Shown: positions 62,414-64,000 of the stretch, piece by piece
Numbering within the stretch: the first letter of the stretch is position 1
Layout: every line of letters starts with the position of its first letter
NCBI GenBank assembly: GCA_032768795.1
Contig: CP136500.1
Span: 124,001-188,000 of the forward strand
Length of the DNA: 64,000 nucleotides
Direction of reading: 5' to 3'
Origin: Tremella fuciformis
Taxonomy: Eukaryota; Basidiomycota; Tremellomycetes; Tremellales; Tremellaceae
Position numbers and translations under genes: made by a program
The notes under the pieces: model-generated
Databases searched by the model: none
What the model was told of the DNA's origin: nothing
What the model saw: only the letters and a program-made list of their open reading frames with translations

Positions 62414-63869
62414 ATGTCAAAGCCTACGACATCTAACCGAGCTGAGCTGAGGGACCTTCTCACCCCGCCTCTTCCTGTCCTCGAGGCCAGATCAATCCAT
62501 ATGGGCAGCTCCAACCACCTTGTCGATGTCGATGTCGATGACGACGATGGCGATACTCCCTTGGCCTCTCGGCACTGGGACCTACTGGGTAGCATCTCCG
62601 ACCCACCCGGTAATCTCTTTGCTCGCTCCCCCACTCGCATGCTTTCCACAATGTATCGCGCACCAAACCAGTCAGCCGGATCAACCCACGCCCATTCTGC
62701 ACTGGTACCCGTCGATGAGGACGAGATAGGCAGTGAAGCCCACACCGTGGAGATGAGCAGACAAGAGAATCACGAGCCGGCTGCGGTAGTGGTCTCCAAA
62801 ACTCGAGCCCGAGCCATCGCAACGATTGCCGGACCGACACCTTCATCCGGTCAATCCGCACCCGATGGGTCTAACAATCCAAAGCTCGCGCCAATGACTA
62901 AACGTCTCTCGAGCACGATCCTGCGCCGGCAATCACTCATCCCTCTACCCAGTGAGAGAACTGCTCGACGTCACTCTTCCATTTCATCCTTATCATCATC
63001 GACAAGCTCTTCCATCACCACCTTGACCCAGTCCTCTCGCGCGGGATCCTCGGCGCCACACTCCCAGAGCCAACCGATAGCACCTCATACACTTCACCCT
63101 AAACCTACCCAATCCGAGATGATCCGATTCAACAACGAGACACGACCCCTCTCGGACAGGCTGAAAGAGTTGACGGATATCAACCAGACGCTCCGGGCCA
63201 GGATCGCGGATCACGATAGCAAGATTCAGGCCGTACATCGTCAGAGGACCGTGGAGAAGGGACTGTTGCAGGAACAGATGAGAGACCTCGAGAGGCAGTT
63301 GGACGGCATGAAATCGGAGCGTGAGGCGAGGGTGATTGGTACTTATGTTTCTGGTGGGGATGGACAGTCCGCCGTAAGCCGAAGCGATTGCCAACGTTGA
63401 TGGGTCTGACCGGTAGAAAGGTGCCACGGTCAATAACGTACGAGCAGAGCAAGACCGACGAGACCACCCCCCACGGCCGAGCGAGGACGGCAACAGCCAA
63501 GTGCTGAATCGGCTCGACACCCTCACGGAAATGATGACCCAGGTGATCACTTCCCACGATCAGCATTCGCGCCTCCTCGTCTCTCTCGTCAGACGTGACG
63601 TTCACGCCGCTCCGGACTCAAGTACCGACGTCGGGATCGAGATAGCTCAGCTGCGAGTAGAACTCGCATGCATGAGCGAGCGGAATCGTCTATTGCAAGA
63701 TCGGATCAGACGTCTTGAATCCCGAGACCGCCTGGCGGGAGGGTGGACGACTGATGTTGCTCAAGCGGGTGCATACGGTGGCTGGACTCGTCGTTGGGAG
63801 ATGCCACTGGGTCGACCGGGGTCTGAAACTGGGTTTGAGGCGGTGAGCGAGCAGGACGGCGGCGACTGA
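62414..63869 (+). CDS. Unrecognised coiled-coil protein (about 470 aa)
   Basis: Exons are 62414-63373 and 63417-63869, with a 43-nt intron (GTAAGC...CTGAC...GGTAG), phase 0. The start is MSKPTTSNRAELRDLLTPP. The N-terminal 270 residues are disordered and rich in Ser/Thr/Pro, with an acidic patch (VDVDVDDDDGD) and a basic-serine patch (RRHSSISSLSSSTSSS). Then comes a coiled coil (SDRLKELTDINQTLRARIAD, continuing to QMRDLERQLDGMKSERE), interrupted by the intron, and a second coil in exon 2 (NRLDTLTEMMTQVI; LRVELACMSERNRLLQDRIRRLES). This layout is common in spindle-pole, septation and scaffold proteins, but no family motif was recognised. Confidence 0.7.
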
Positions 63870-64000
63870 TGAGAAACTCGGAGGATGCGCGCTCTTTTTC
63901 GAAACCGAAACGACTGGAGGATGTGTGGGATTGAGCGAGTAAGATGGGTCAACGAGAAAACGTCTTCGAAAAGTCTGATACGCCGAGTGGTAGTAGTTGC
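63870..64000. other. Window edge, no feature seen
   Basis: 131 bp of sequence after the coiled-coil gene. No frame or site was recognised. Confidence 0.4.

Overview
The window looks like a piece of a basidiomycete yeast chromosome, probably Tremellomycetes. The reasons are many short introns (about 40-120 nt, GTNNGT-type donors and CTNAC-type branch points), Ty1/copia and chromodomain Ty3/gypsy retrotransposons, and a fungal Scm3-type CENP-A chaperone gene. The clade is inference; nothing in the sequence names the species. No rRNA, tRNA or CRISPR was seen.

Positions 1-30808 are one nested stack of six copia-type LTR retrotransposons, called O, A, B, C, D and E here, resolved by LTR ends (TG...CA) and 5-bp target-site duplications. 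O is minus strand and runs off the left edge. A (246-5658, plus) sits in O. B (7077-28706, minus) sits in O, C (11488-27720, minus) in B, D (16741-27563, plus) in C, and E (18168-23572, minus) in D. Once the insertions are subtracted, A and D are 5413 bp each, C and E 5405 bp each and B 5392 bp. Paired LTRs look identical, so the stack is young. A, B, C and E have uninterrupted Gag-Pol frames, D is split by E, and O is split twice and carries a 19-bp deletion in its zinc knuckle.

Positions 30809-36080 are host sequence: possible remains of a gene hit by O, a four-exon minus-strand gene (419 aa) and a divergent coiled-coil gene (317 aa). Neither was recognised.

Positions 36081-49814 are a second TE block. 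G1 (37709-44004) is an intact chromodomain gypsy element with identical 457-bp LTRs. It has a textbook -1 frameshift signal between gag and pol and a primer-binding site complementary to its own predicted mRNA start. G1 split the pol frame of an older gypsy element, G3. G3 lacks most of gag and has Asn at three catalytic Asp positions (protease, reverse transcriptase, integrase). It carries an antisense acidic ORF between pol and its 3' LTR (48930-49658). LTR pieces of a third family, G2, flank the block.

Positions 49815-64000 are gene-rich: an SCM3-like gene with a C-terminal AT-hook (51127-52381), an unresolved minus-strand exon, a divergent pair of serine-rich proteins (460 and 966 aa), a six-exon 634-aa protein, a 311-aa minus-strand protein and a 470-aa coiled-coil protein. 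Exon models were derived by hand from frame, donor, branch point and acceptor, and no transcript data were available.
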